This document shows, piece by piece, positions 25,423 to 34,693 of a stretch of 64,000 nt of DNA. Numbering within the stretch: the first letter of the stretch is position 1; each line of letters begins with the position of its first letter. A program made the translations under genes and the position numbers. The notes under the pieces are model-generated. The model did no database searches. It saw only the letters and a program-made list of their open reading frames with translations, and had not been told where the DNA came from. The stretch lies in the NCBI RefSeq assembly GCF_036884845.1, contig NZ_CP145732.1, forward strand, positions 3,348,001-3,412,000, given 5' to 3'. The stretch comes from Pseudomonas sp. MAG733B. GTDB lineage: Bacteria; Pseudomonadota; Gammaproteobacteria; Pseudomonadales; Pseudomonadaceae.

Positions 25423-27678
25423 ATGTACAAAGACCTGAAATTCCCGGTGCTGATCGTCCATCGCGACATCAAGGCCGACACTGTCGCCGGCGACCGCGTG
25501 CGAGGTATCGCCCGGGAGCTGGAACAGGAAGGTTTCAGCATCGTCTCGGCGATGGATTACACCGAAGGGCGGCTGGTCGCGTCGACGCACCACGGTCTCT
25601 CGTGCATGCTGATCGCGGCGGAAGACGCCAGCGCCCATTCTCATTTATTACACAATATGGCCGAGTTGATCGGACTGGCGCGTGTGCGTGCGCCGGATTT
25701 GCCGATCTTCGCCCTGGGCGAACAAGTGACCCTGGAAAACGCGCCCGCCGACGCCATGGCCGAGCTCAATCAGCTGCGCGGGATTCTCTACCTGTTCGAA
25801 GACACCGTGCCTTTTCTCGCCCGGCAAGTGGCGCGGGCAGCGCGCAAGTACCTGGACGGGCTGCTGCCACCGTTCTTCAAGGCGCTGGTGCAGCACACCG
25901 CCGATTCCAATTATTCCTGGCATACCCCCGGCCATGGCGGCGGCGTGGCCTATCACAAGAGCCCCGTGGGGCAGGCGTTTCACCAGTTTTTCGGGGAAAA
26001 CACCCTGCGTTCGGATCTGTCGGTCTCGGTGCCGGAGCTCGGCTCGTTGCTGGATCACACCGGGCCACTGGCGGAAGCCGAGGCCCGGGCGGCACGCAAC
26101 TTCGGCGCCGACCATACCTTCTTCGTCATCAACGGCACCTCGACCGCCAACAAGATCGTCTGGCATTCCATGGTGGCGCGCGATGACCTGGTGCTGGTGG
26201 ATCGCAACTGCCATAAATCGGTGCTGCACTCGATCATCATGACCGGCGCCATTCCGTTGTACCTGTGCCCGGAGCGTAACGAGTTGGGCATCATCGGCCC
26301 GATTCCCCTGAGCGAATTCAGTCCGCAGGCGATCAAGGCCAAGATCGATGCCAGCCCGCTGACCAAGGGCCGAGCACCCAAGGTCAAGCTCGCGGTAGTG
26401 ACCAATTCGACCTATGACGGCCTCTGTTACAACGCCGAGCTGATCAAGCAGCAACTGGGCAACAGCGTCGAGGTGCTGCATTTCGATGAGGCCTGGTACG
26501 CCTACGCGGCGTTCCATGAGTTTTTCGCCGGGCGTTACGGCATGGGCACGTCCCGCAGTGACGATGGCCCGTTGGTGTTCACCACCCATTCCACCCACAA
26601 ATTGCTCGCGGCGTTCAGCCAGGCGTCGATGATTCACGTGCAGGACGGTGGCGCTCGGCAACTGGATCGTGACCGTTTCAACGAAGCATTCATGATGCAT
26701 ATCTCCACCTCGCCGCAGTACGGCATCATCGCTTCGCTGGACGTTGCGTCGGCGATGATGGAGGGCGGGGCCGGGCGTTCGCTGTTGCAGGAAATGTTCG
26801 ACGAAGCGCTGAGCTTTCGCCGGGCGCTGGCCAATCTGCGTCAGCACATCGCGGCGGATGACTGGTGGTTTTCGATCTGGCAGCCGCCGTCGGTGGAAGG
26901 CATCGACCGAGTGGTGACCGAAGACTGGCTGCTGCAGCCGGAGGATGACTGGCACGGCTTCGGCGACGTGACCGACGATTACGTGTTGCTTGATCCGATC
27001 AAAGTCACCCTGGTGATGCCGGGCCTGACCGCGGGCGGCGCACTGAGTGAACGCGGGATTCCGGCGGCGGTGGTCAGCAAGTTCCTTTGGGAGCGCGGGT
27101 TGGTGGTGGAGAAGACCGGGCTGTATTCGTTCCTGGTGCTGTTCTCGATGGGCATCACCAAGGGCAAATGGAGCACGCTGCTCACCGAGTTGCTGGAGTT
27201 CAAGCGCAGTTATGACGCCAACGTCAGCCTCGCGAACTGCCTGCCGTGTGTGGCGCAACAGAATGTCGCGCGCTATCAGGGCATGGGGCTGCGCGATCTG
27301 TGCGATCAACTGCACGCCTGCTATCGCAGCAATGCCACGGCCAAACACCTCAAGCGCATGTACACGGTACTGCCGGAAATCGCCATGAAGCCGGCGGACG
27401 CCTATGATTACCTGGTGCGCGGCGAAGTCGAAGCGGTGTCGATCGATGCTCTGGAAGGGCGGATCGCTGCCGTAATGCTGGTGCCGTATCCCCCGGGAAT
27501 TCCGTTGATCATGCCGGGTGAGCGTTTTACCGAGTCAGCCCGCTCGATCATCGACTACCTGGCGTTTGCTCGCACATTCGATAGCAGTTTCCCGGGGTTC
27601 GTCGCCGATGTGCACGGATTGCAACATGAAGACGAGGGCAATGGGCGGCACTATACCGTCGATTGCATCAAGGAATGA
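25423..27678 (+). CDS. ldcA: PLP-dependent lysine/arginine/ornithine decarboxylase, LdcA-like
   Basis: 751 residues, the length of P. aeruginosa LdcA, which occupies the same place after dnaQ. Three parts are visible: an N-terminal wing domain (residues about 1-130, receiver-like), the PLP fold-type I core and a C-terminal domain. The PLP lysine is in TTHSTHKLLAAFSQASM. The substrate/PLP region SWHTPGHGGGVAYHKSPVG and VLHFDEAWYAYAAFHEFFAGRYGM are typical of the Orn/Lys/Arg decarboxylase family. It removes the carboxyl group of a basic amino acid to give cadaverine, agmatine or putrescine. Lysine is favoured by synteny, but sequence alone does not settle the substrate. The next gene begins at or just past its stop. 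Confidence 0.88.
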   Translation: MYKDLKFPVLIVHRDIKADTVAGDRVRGIARELEQEGFSIVSAMDYTEGRLVASTHHGLSCMLIAAEDASAHSHLLHNMAELIGLARVRAPDLPIFALGEQVTLENAPADAMAELNQLRGILYLFEDTVPFLARQVARAARKYLDGLLPPFFKALVQHTADSNYSWHTPGHGGGVAYHKSPVGQAFHQFFGENTLRSDLSVSVPELGSLLDHTGPLAEAEARAARNFGADHTFFVINGTSTANKIVWHSMVARDDLVLVDRNCHKSVLHSIIMTGAIPLYLCPERNELGIIGPIPLSEFSPQAIKAKIDASPLTKGRAPKVKLAVVTNSTYDGLCYNAELIKQQLGNSVEVLHFDEAWYAYAAFHEFFAGRYGMGTSRSDDGPLVFTTHSTHKLLAAFSQASMIHVQDGGARQLDRDRFNEAFMMHISTSPQYGIIASLDVASAMMEGGAGRSLLQEMFDEALSFRRALANLRQHIAADDWWFSIWQPPSVEGIDRVVTEDWLLQPEDDWHGFGDVTDDYVLLDPIKVTLVMPGLTAGGALSERGIPAAVVSKFLWERGLVVEKTGLYSFLVLFSMGITKGKWSTLLTELLEFKRSYDANVSLANCLPCVAQQNVARYQGMGLRDLCDQLHACYRSNATAKHLKRMYTVLPEIAMKPADAYDYLVRGEVEAVSIDALEGRIAAVMLVPYPPGIPLIMPGERFTESARSIIDYLAFARTFDSSFPGFVADVHGLQHEDEGNGRHYTVDCIKE

Positions 27679-27692
27679 GGACCTTTCCCAGT

Positions 27693-28307
27693 ATGCAACC
27701 GGTCATGAATCCAAATCATCCAGGGCTGTCGGTGCGGGTTGCCGACGAAGGTTTTGCCGCTTACATCTGGGGCAGTGATTTCAGTTTTGAAGTCGCTGTC
27801 TACGGTGCGCCTGAAATAGGCCAGCCAGTGGAGCAATGGACAGTCACGCCGATTACGCCGTACCGCAAATGCTATGGCATCGATCCTGAAGAGTTCAGCA
27901 GTTTCCGCGACGCCGCCGACAGTGCGATTTTCATGGCCTATCTGGACGACGAGCCCGTCGGCCATCTGGTGATCAGCACTAACTGGAATGGTTTTGCCCA
28001 CATCGACGAACTGGCCGTGCATGCCCCGGCACGACGCCATGGCGTGGCCAAGGCATTGCTGGATGTGGCGCAGTTCTGGAGTCGCAAGAAAAAACTGCCG
28101 GGCATCATGCTCGAAACCCAGAACAACAATCTCGGCGCGTGCCGGTTGTATGAGCGGTGCGGCTATGTGATCGGCGGCATTGACCACATGCGCTATCGCG
28201 GCATCGACCCCAATACCGCCGAGGTGGCGCTGTTCTGGTATCGCGTGTTCGATAACCCGCTGGAAAACCCGATCAGTTCCCCAGCATCGCCGCGGCTTGT
28301 TCCGTGA
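27693..28307 (+). CDS. GNAT-family N-acetyltransferase
   Basis: About 204 residues. The acetyl-CoA-binding core is HIDELAVHAPARRHGVAKALLDVAQFW (the R/Q-x-x-G-x-G/A motif as RRHGVA), followed by MLETQNNNLGACRLYERCGYVIGG, typical of GNAT enzymes. The acceptor is unknown. Three in-frame ATGs (27675, 27693, 27705) are possible; 27675 overlaps the ldcA stop as ATGA. The close link to ldcA suggests co-transcription, so the acceptor could be a polyamine or diamine, which is only inference. Its 3' end overlaps the convergent LysR gene by 35 bp. Confidence 0.85.
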   Translation: MQPVMNPNHPGLSVRVADEGFAAYIWGSDFSFEVAVYGAPEIGQPVEQWTVTPITPYRKCYGIDPEEFSSFRDAADSAIFMAYLDDEPVGHLVISTNWNGFAHIDELAVHAPARRHGVAKALLDVAQFWSRKKKLPGIMLETQNNNLGACRLYERCGYVIGGIDHMRYRGIDPNTAEVALFWYRVFDNPLENPISSPASPRLVP

Positions 28308-29166
28308 TGATCGCCAGCAAGGTCTGGACGGCGGGCGAAGGCTCGCCATTCTTCAAGGTCAAGGCGTAGAGGCTGATCGGAACGGCGGGGGCCAGCGGGC
28401 AGGCATCGAGCCCGGCGGATTTGGCGCCGAGGGCGGTGAAGGGGTCGACGATGGCCAGGCCTTCACCGGCCTCGACCATGCTGCGCATCATTTGATGGGT
28501 CTGGACCCGGGTCTGAATCACCGGCGCCGGGCGCAGCGCGTGCAGTTTGTGCTCAAGGGCCGGGCTGAGCGGGTCATGACCTTCCAGCCCCACCATCGCC
28601 TGACCGGCGAGATCCTGCAGCGAGATGTATTTCTGTTTCTGTTGCAGCCATCCGTGCGGCGCGAGCAATTGCAATTTGCCTTGGGCAATCACCTGACAAT
28701 CAATCTCGACACGGTCCGGGTCATGCAGGCTCAGGCCCAGATCGCTTTCGCGCAGCAATAAGCTTTTGACGATGTCGCGGGTGGGTTGGCTGAGAAGGGT
28801 GCAAGGCGCATCGGGCACGCGTCGACGCAGCGCTGCAATGCTTTGCGGGAGCAATTGCTGGGCCAGCGGCGGGGTGCAGATGATACGTAGTGGGGGGGCG
28901 AGGTATTGCTTGAGGCTATTGGCCAGACGCTGCACCGGTTCGAGCGCCTCGTAGACATGGGCGATTTCAACCTGCAACTCCCGCGCCTCGCGCGTCGCCT
29001 GCAAGCGACCGCGCACGCTGGAGAACAGCATGAAGCCCAACTGATCCTCGGCGTCGCGCAAAATGCGCTCGACCTCGGTCACCGGCAACTGCAGCCATTC
29101 GGCGGCGGTGCCCAGGTGACCGGTCTGCAGGAGCGCCTGGATCACTTCGATATGGCGTAAGCGCAT
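28273..29166 (-). CDS. LysR-family transcriptional regulator
   Basis: 297 residues. The N-terminal helix-turn-helix (MRLRHIEVIQALLQTGHLGTAAEWLQLPVTEVERILRDAEDQLGFMLF) is LysR-like though somewhat divergent. The effector-binding domain follows from about residue 90 (PLRIICTPPLAQQLLPQSI). It is convergent with the GNAT gene, and the two coding regions overlap by 35 bp. There is no clear target next to it; the gene upstream is a small unknown on the same strand. Confidence 0.9.
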   Translation of the reverse strand: MRLRHIEVIQALLQTGHLGTAAEWLQLPVTEVERILRDAEDQLGFMLFSSVRGRLQATREARELQVEIAHVYEALEPVQRLANSLKQYLAPPLRIICTPPLAQQLLPQSIAALRRRVPDAPCTLLSQPTRDIVKSLLLRESDLGLSLHDPDRVEIDCQVIAQGKLQLLAPHGWLQQKQKYISLQDLAGQAMVGLEGHDPLSPALEHKLHALRPAPVIQTRVQTHQMMRSMVEAGEGLAIVDPFTALGAKSAGLDACPLAPAVPISLYALTLKNGEPSPAVQTLLAIITEQAAAMLGN

Positions 29167-29254
29167 GCGTGAAGTCCATGTTCAGCAGGTGAAGGAGTCA
29201 GTGGCTGAATCCTAACCCAAGTCCGCGCATATGACTTCTGCTCATAACATCGAG

Positions 29255-29479
29255 TTATGAAACGGCATTCGTTTCCGGTTCACGGGTCAGGGTGACGCCG
29301 GTTTGCACCAGTTGAAACTCGTTTTCATCGAGTTTGTTTACGCGATCGCCAATGGCCAGCTTGTAGGTGGTAACAGGCGTCGAACCTGTCGCCGGGGTGG
29401 AGTCCTGGAACTCATGCACGGAATAAATGCGGCCTTCCGCGTCTCTTGCATGGAACTGACCGACGAGTACTGCTGCCAT
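29255..29479 (-). CDS. Small conserved hypothetical protein
   Basis: 74 residues, soluble, no signal peptide or membrane segment. It begins MAAVLVGQFHARDAEGRIYSV and has LAIGDRVNKLDENEFQLVQTG, which looks like a small beta-rich fold. AGAGG precedes the ATG at good distance. I know similar short proteins in Pseudomonas genomes but no function. The gap to the next gene (29480-29661) may contain its promoter and the divergent reductase promoter. Confidence 0.6.
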   Translation of the reverse strand: MAAVLVGQFHARDAEGRIYSVHEFQDSTPATGSTPVTTYKLAIGDRVNKLDENEFQLVQTGVTLTREPETNAVS

Positions 29480-29661
29480 CTGCTTAGAACCTCTGGAGAT
29501 AAAACGCTTGATTTGCGGCTTTGTAGACCGCCATCGAGCACGGTAAGTTTTCCTACATAAAAAAAATAATCAGGACGCAGATATACCTGTGTTCACTGGT
29601 TGAACTGTCGTCCGATCATCTATAACTACAGGCTCCCCCCACGGACAATCGAGAGTCTTCC

Positions 29662-30222
29662 ATGAGCAATGTCTATAACGTCGCCGTAGTGGTCGGCAGC
29701 CTGCGCAAAGCATCGATCAACCGCAAGATTGCGCTGGCCCTGGCTGATCTGGCGCCGGCCAACCTCAAACTCACTATCGTCGAAATCGGCGATTTGCCGC
29801 TCTACAACGAAGACATCGATGGTGATTCACCGCCGGCAGCCTACAGCACTTTCCGACAACAAGTGAGTTCATCCGACGCGGTGCTGTTCGTGACCCCGGA
29901 ATACAACCGTTCGGTGCCGGCGCCGATGAAGAATGCTATTGACGTGGGCTCGCGCCCTTATGGCAAGAGCGCCTGGAATGGCAAGCCGGGTGCGGTGATC
30001 AGTGTATCGCCGGGTGCGATTGGCGGATTTGGCGCCAACCACAACTTGCGCCAGTCCATGGTGTTTCTCAACGTGCCGTTGATGCAGCAGCCGGAAGCCT
30101 ATCTGGGCGGTGCCGGTTCGGCGTTCGATGAGGCAGGCAAACTGTCGGAATCGGTCAAGCCGTTCCTGCAAAGTTTCATTAATGCCTTCGGGCAGTGGGT
30201 CGAGCAACACAAAAAGATGTGA
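29662..30222 (+). CDS. NADPH-dependent FMN reductase, ChrR/YieF-like
   Basis: 186 residues with a flavodoxin-like fold. VVGSLRKASINRKIA binds the FMN phosphate, and FVTPEYNRSVPAPMKNAIDVGSRP is the family signature for chromate/quinone reductases such as ChrR and YieF. ISVSPGAIGGFGANHNLRQ completes the flavin site. It probably reduces quinones or metal oxyanions in the cytoplasm. The gene is preceded by GAGAGTCTTCC and followed 15 bp later by a REPIN. Confidence 0.9.
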   Translation: MSNVYNVAVVVGSLRKASINRKIALALADLAPANLKLTIVEIGDLPLYNEDIDGDSPPAAYSTFRQQVSSSDAVLFVTPEYNRSVPAPMKNAIDVGSRPYGKSAWNGKPGAVISVSPGAIGGFGANHNLRQSMVFLNVPLMQQPEAYLGGAGSAFDEAGKLSESVKPFLQSFINAFGQWVEQHKKM

Positions 30223-30237
30223 CAAATACCCTGAACC

Positions 30238-30339
30238 TGTAGGAGCAAATCTTGCTCGCGAAGAATGTCTGGGCGCCGCGATCATTCAGGCAGCCTGCGT
30301 CATCGTTGACGTCCATCGCGAGCAAGATTTGCTCCTACG
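30238..30339. repeat. REPIN supplying the stop codon of the tetR gene
   Basis: TGTAGGAGCAAATCTTGCTC at the left and the inverted partner ending GCTCCTACG near 30339. The stop codon of the following minus-strand TetR gene (30335-30337, TAG) lies in this REP. Confidence 0.88.
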
Positions 30340-31003
30340 GAGGCTCAGGCGAGGTCTGGAGTCTTGCGCAGATCATCGTTTCCATTTCCGACAGCCAGGC
30401 GGTGGTTTGTGCCGCCGCCGGTTGTGCGGTAACGCAATAACGTCGGCCACCCCAGGCCATGATCACCCAGGCATCGATGGTCGCTGGCGAGGGTTGCGCT
30501 GGCAGGTCGTCGCAGGCCGCGAAGGCCTCACGCCATTTCTGTGCCAGCTCATCGAACACTCTTCGGTGATGTTTAGGTTCGGCGATCTGGTGTTCGATGA
30601 GCAGCACGGCGTGATTGAAAAGGGGTTGGCCCTCATCGTCGGGGTCGCAGGTCAGGCGAATCAGGCGCTTGATTCGGGTTGGCCAGTCCTGGTCGTTGGC
30701 TTGTACGACAGATTCATCCAGTTCCTGTAGCAGGATATCCAGACGATGACGGATGTAACCGGATAGCAAGGCCTCCTTGCTCGGGAAGTAGTCGTAGAGC
30801 GTGCCGATTGCAACACCTGCTTCCAGTGCCACCTCGCGGGTGGTCAGGCCTGACCAGCCGTCTCGCTGCCAAATCCGAACAAATGCCTCATAAATCGCAT
30901 CGACGGTGAAAATCGCCCGGGCCTGAGTCGGTCGTTTCAGCGGTTTTGCGCGGGGATTGACGGTGGGCAACCGGCCCTTGCTGTTTCCGAACCCGTTCTT
31001 CAT
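30335..31003 (-). CDS. TetR-family transcriptional regulator
   Basis: 222 residues. The DNA-binding domain is near residues 30-80 (TVDAIYEAFVRIWQRDGWSGLTTREVALEAGVAIGTLYDYFPSKEAL). The rest is a helical ligand domain. It is divergent from the DUF2855 gene with 55 bp between, so it likely represses that gene and itself. The last residues (SPEPP) run into a REPIN that provides the stop codon, so the C-terminus may differ from that of relatives. Confidence 0.9.
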   Translation of the reverse strand: MKNGFGNSKGRLPTVNPRAKPLKRPTQARAIFTVDAIYEAFVRIWQRDGWSGLTTREVALEAGVAIGTLYDYFPSKEALLSGYIRHRLDILLQELDESVVQANDQDWPTRIKRLIRLTCDPDDEGQPLFNHAVLLIEHQIAEPKHHRRVFDELAQKWREAFAACDDLPAQPSPATIDAWVIMAWGGRRYCVTAQPAAAQTTAWLSEMETMICARLQTSPEPP

Positions 31004-31058
31004 TGGCGGCCACTACGCTGGTGCTACCCGCCACTGTGTCGCAGCAGGAGATTGAAGG

Positions 31059-32162
31059 ATGCAAATCACAAGCACGGTAACACGACTGATTACCCGTAAA
31101 GATGCCCTCGATCAAAGCCGCATCGAGCAGGTTTCGCGCAGTTTCGTTCCCGCCGCGGGGGAAGTCATTCTGAAGATTGACCGTTGCGCGCTGACCACCA
31201 ACAACATTACCTACGCCGCTTATGGCAACTCGATGAACTACTGGGGCTTCTTTCCTACCGGATTGGCGGAATGGGGCCACGTACCGGCCTGGGGTTTTGC
31301 TGATGTCATCGCGTCGGATGTCGCAGGCATCAAGGTCGGAGAGCGCTTCTACGGGTATTTCCCGATTGCCAGCCACCTGTGGATGCGCCCGGAACGGGTT
31401 ACCGAGCGCGGTTTCTACGACGGCGCCGAACACCGGCAAGGTTTGACTTCGGCCTATAACCAGTACACCCGCTGTAGTTGGGACGCTTACTACAGCCCCG
31501 ATACCGAAAACCTGCAGATTTTGCTCAAGCCGCTGTTCTTGACGTCTTCGATGCTCGCCGACTTCCTGCAAGACAAGCAGTTTTTCGGTTCGACTCGCCT
31601 GGTGTTCTCCAGCGCATCAAGCAAAACCGCCTATGGCACTGCCGTCTGCCTGGGAAATCATCCTGGTCTGGAAAGAGTGGGGTTGACCTCGGCCGGCAAC
31701 AAAGCCTTTGTCGAGCGTCTGGATTGTTACGAACGTACGGGTTCGTACGAGGAACTGGCAAACCTGCCCAACGACCGTCCAACGGTGTACGTGGATTTTT
31801 CCGGCGACCTTGATTTACGCGATCGTGTGCATCAGCATTTTGCCGGGCAGTTGATTTACAGTTGCTTCGCCGGTTCTGCGCAAAGCACTCATGAGGCTCG
31901 GCTGACTGCAATCGAGGGGCCGCAGCCCGTATTCTTTTTTGCACCGGTCCAGATTCGCAAGCGCAATGCCGATTGGGGGCCGGAAGGGGTCAGTCAGCAT
32001 ATCGGTGAGGGCTTGCTGCAGTTTTTCAAGAAGGTGACGGCCAATGAACATCCGTTGCTTGAGGTGAAAGAGAGCCACGGTTATGAAGCGGCGCAAGCCG
32101 TTGTTTCGCGCTTGTTTCATGGGCAGGTCCCGCCAATCGAGGGGCATGTGATTCGGTTGTGA
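31059..32162 (+). CDS. DUF2855-family protein
   Basis: 367 residues. The start at 31059 follows CAGGAGATTGAAGG. Sequence features: AAGEVILKIDRCALTTNNITYAAYG and WGFFPTGLAEWGHVPAWGFADVI recall the N-terminal domain of medium-chain dehydrogenases; a nucleotide-binding-like part follows (TRLVFSSASSKTAYGTAVCL), without the usual GxGxxG. This matches DUF2855, whose activity is unknown. It is divergent from a TetR regulator, suggesting an inducible role in handling an organic compound. Confidence 0.85.
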   Translation: MQITSTVTRLITRKDALDQSRIEQVSRSFVPAAGEVILKIDRCALTTNNITYAAYGNSMNYWGFFPTGLAEWGHVPAWGFADVIASDVAGIKVGERFYGYFPIASHLWMRPERVTERGFYDGAEHRQGLTSAYNQYTRCSWDAYYSPDTENLQILLKPLFLTSSMLADFLQDKQFFGSTRLVFSSASSKTAYGTAVCLGNHPGLERVGLTSAGNKAFVERLDCYERTGSYEELANLPNDRPTVYVDFSGDLDLRDRVHQHFAGQLIYSCFAGSAQSTHEARLTAIEGPQPVFFFAPVQIRKRNADWGPEGVSQHIGEGLLQFFKKVTANEHPLLEVKESHGYEAAQAVVSRLFHGQVPPIEGHVIRL

Positions 32163-32223
32163 CCGGTCAATGCTGCGAGGTCCAGGGGCGGCCCGTTTTC
32201 CGGTTTTTTCAAGGTTGCCCTGA

Positions 32224-33507
32224 ATGTTCGTTGCGTCACTGATTTTCCTGCTGACAATTACCCTGGTGATCTGGCAACCCAAAGGGCTGGGCGTCGGCTG
32301 GAGTGCGGTGTTCGGCGCAGTGCTTGCGCTGATTTTCGGTGTGGTGCACCTGACTGACATCCCGTTGGTGTGGCAGATCATCTGGAACGCCACCGGCACC
32401 TTTGTCGCGTTGATCATCATCAGCCTGTTGCTGGACGAGGCCGGTTTTTTTGCCTGGGCCGCGCTGCACGTAGCCCGGTGGGGGCGAGGCAACGGGCGCA
32501 AGTTGTTTGCCTACATGGTGCTGCTCGGTGCGCTGGTCTCGGCGTTGTTCGCCAACGACGGCGCGGCACTGATTCTCACGCCCATCGTGATCTCCATGCT
32601 GTTGGCGTTGCGTTTCTCCAAGGCGACAACCCTGGCGTTCGTCATGGGCGCCGGTTTCATCGCCGACACCGCGAGCCTGCCGCTGGTGGTGTCGAACCTG
32701 GTGAACATCGTGTCCGCAGACTTCTTCAACATCGGCTTCAACCGTTATGCGGCGGTGATGATCCCGGTCAACCTGGTGAGCGTGGCCGCGACCCTGGCGA
32801 TGCTGATGTGGTTTTTCCGGCGCGACATTCCCAAGGCTTACGATCCCGAACAACTGGAGCACCCGGAAACCGCGATCCACGACAAGGCGACGTTCTATGC
32901 CGGTTGGGCGGTGCTGGTGATCCTGCTGCTCGGTTGTTTCGCGCTGGAACCGTTGGGCATTCCCATCAGCGCGATTTCAGCGGTGTGCGCTGCCTTGCTG
33001 CTGGCCATCGCGGCCCGTGGCCACAAGATTTCCACGCGCAAAGTGATGAAAGAAGCGCCGTGGCATATCGTGATTTTCTCGTTGGGCATGTACCTGGTGG
33101 TCTACGGCCTGCGCAATGCCGGGCTTACCGGGTATCTGGCGGGTTGGCTCAATGGCCTTGCCGAGTACGGCGTCTGGGGCGCGGCGATGGGCACTGGCGT
33201 ATTGACCGCGTTGCTGTCCTCGATCATGAACAACTTGCCGACGGTGCTGATCGGGTTGTTGTCCATTGATGCCAGCCAGGCGAGCGGTGTAGTGAAAGAG
33301 GCGATGATCTACGCCAACGTCATCGGCAGTGACCTGGGGCCGAAAATCACCCCGATCGGCAGCCTGGCGACATTGCTGTGGCTGCATGTGCTGGAGCGCA
33401 AGAATATTCAGATTGGCTGGGGGTATTACTTCAAGGTGGGGATCGTGTTGACGGTGCCGGTGTTGCTGGTGACGTTGGCGGCGTTGGCTGTGCGGTTGTC
33501 CCTCTAG
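32224..33507 (+). CDS. arsB: ArsB-type arsenite efflux permease
   Basis: 427 residues with about twelve membrane segments. [19 protein letters not shown] and [20 protein letters not shown] match the ArsB/ion transporter superfamily, and [19 protein letters not shown] with [23 protein letters not shown] is the second conserved half. ArsB moves arsenite or antimonite out of the cell. No arsR, arsC or arsH lies next to it in this window, which is unusual for a resistance determinant. It is 61 bp after the DUF2855 gene on the same strand, perhaps under the same TetR control. Confidence 0.88.
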   Translation: MFVASLIFLLTITLVIWQPKGLGVGWSAVFGAVLALIFGVVHLTDIPLVWQIIWNATGTFVALIIISLLLDEAGFFAWAALHVARWGRGNGRKLFAYMVLLGALVSALFANDGAALILTPIVISMLLALRFSKATTLAFVMGAGFIADTASLPLVVSNLVNIVSADFFNIGFNRYAAVMIPVNLVSVAATLAMLMWFFRRDIPKAYDPEQLEHPETAIHDKATFYAGWAVLVILLLGCFALEPLGIPISAISAVCAALLLAIAARGHKISTRKVMKEAPWHIVIFSLGMYLVVYGLRNAGLTGYLAGWLNGLAEYGVWGAAMGTGVLTALLSSIMNNLPTVLIGLLSIDASQASGVVKEAMIYANVIGSDLGPKITPIGSLATLLWLHVLERKNIQIGWGYYFKVGIVLTVPVLLVTLAALAVRLSL

Positions 33508-33521
33508 ATTGTTGAAGAGCA

Positions 33522-33605
33522 AGATCAAAAGATCGCAGCCTTCGGCAGCTCCTACATTGGAATGCTTACACCTGTAGGAGCTGCCGCAGGCTGCGATCTT
33601 TTCGC
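33522..33605. repeat. REPIN of a second REP type
   Basis: AGATCGCAGCC...GCAGCTCCTACA faces TGTAGGAGCTGCCGCAGGCT...GATCTTTT. This family differs in its stem from the TTGCTCGCG type. It lies between convergent arsB and the DUF1853 gene. Confidence 0.88.
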
Positions 33606-33624
33606 TACACCTACAAAGTCCGGA

Positions 33625-34575
33625 TCAACCTTGCCCCGGCACATTCGGCCAAAGATCCGCCACCAGAAACAACCGCTCGGCCTCTTCCCAATCGCCCTTG
33701 GCGTTTTCCGTCAGTCGAACCAGCAATTGCGCCGGCGCCAGCGGGTCGAGGTCAGTCATCCATGCCTTCAGTTGTTCGGCGCCCCAGGTGTGCTCCGCCG
33801 TGTAATGCGCCGGCGCCAGCCAGGCGTGGCGGGGCAGGGGTTGCCAGCGACCGGGCGGGCTTTGCGCGACAAATTCCGGCCAGTCCTTTTGATGCAGCCA
33901 GCGACCGCGCAAATGCTGCGGATGTGCGCCACGCGGAGACGCCGCCGGCCCCGGCCATGGATAAAGCAAGTAACCACCCAGCCACAAATGCGCGCTGAAC
34001 TGGCGGATATCCAGTGCCGCCAGCACTTCGCGGCTCTCCGGGCGCGCCGAAATCGGCAATTGATGCTCGCTCAGATGGGCCAGTTTGCGGTCCAGCCGAT
34101 CATGGCAGCCGGGACCGAGCCATTGCTCGGCGTCGTGGCCGTCGCCCTGTTGCGGGCCGAGATACAGCTTGATCGCCAGTTCCAGGTGATGCACGCCGTC
34201 GCGATCGCGCAGCAGCATGTCCAGTTCGCCCAGCGTGTGGCCTTCGCGGCGGATCGGCATGTTGGCGGCGATCAGTTCGATGCCGGGCGCGTGCTGCACG
34301 GCAAACTGCCAAAGGCGTTCGTAATACAGGCCAAGTCGCCGGGTGCGGGCCTGGGCCAGCCAGTGCAGCAGGCCGTAGCTGTCCTGATCCAGTCGACGCA
34401 GCCAGTGTTCCAGGTGCTCCGGTGCCTGCACCCAGTCGCTACCGGCCAGCGGATGGCGTTGCGGCCACGGCGTGTCGGCGAGCATCGGCGGCGCGAGGAT
34501 GACCCACGCCAGGTCGCGCACCTCGGGGTGGCGCAACTGGTGGGGCAACTGCAGCAAATCTGGAAATAGGATCAT
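33625..34575 (-). CDS. DUF1853-family protein
   Basis: 316 residues, soluble, rich in Trp and Leu. It begins [31 protein letters not shown] and contains [28 protein letters not shown], whose acidic/Lys pattern (E-D-x-E-K) resembles the PD-(D/E)xK nuclease core. That similarity is my reading of the pattern and not established. DUF1853 proteins often lie next to nadK in Pseudomonas, here divergent with 118 bp between. Function unknown. Confidence 0.82.
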   Translation of the reverse strand: MILFPDLLQLPHQLRHPEVRDLAWVILAPPMLADTPWPQRHPLAGSDWVQAPEHLEHWLRRLDQDSYGLLHWLAQARTRRLGLYYERLWQFAVQHAPGIELIAANMPIRREGHTLGELDMLLRDRDGVHHLELAIKLYLGPQQGDGHDAEQWLGPGCHDRLDRKLAHLSEHQLPISARPESREVLAALDIRQFSAHLWLGGYLLYPWPGPAASPRGAHPQHLRGRWLHQKDWPEFVAQSPPGRWQPLPRHAWLAPAHYTAEHTWGAEQLKAWMTDLDPLAPAQLLVRLTENAKGDWEEAERLFLVADLWPNVPGQG

Positions 34576-34693
34576 CTTGCGAGCATAGCCTCAAACAGGA
34601 GTACATCCTTGGCGCTGAAAGGATTTTGTCTATCCGCCGCTTTCACCCATAATCGTGTTTTTCGTCGTCGCACAGATTCCCAGCAGGAGCCCC

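Noticed and set aside
29600..29626. Sigma-70 promoter TTGAAC-N15-TATAAC before the ChrR-like gene
   Set aside because: The 15-bp spacer is short, and the match could be by chance.
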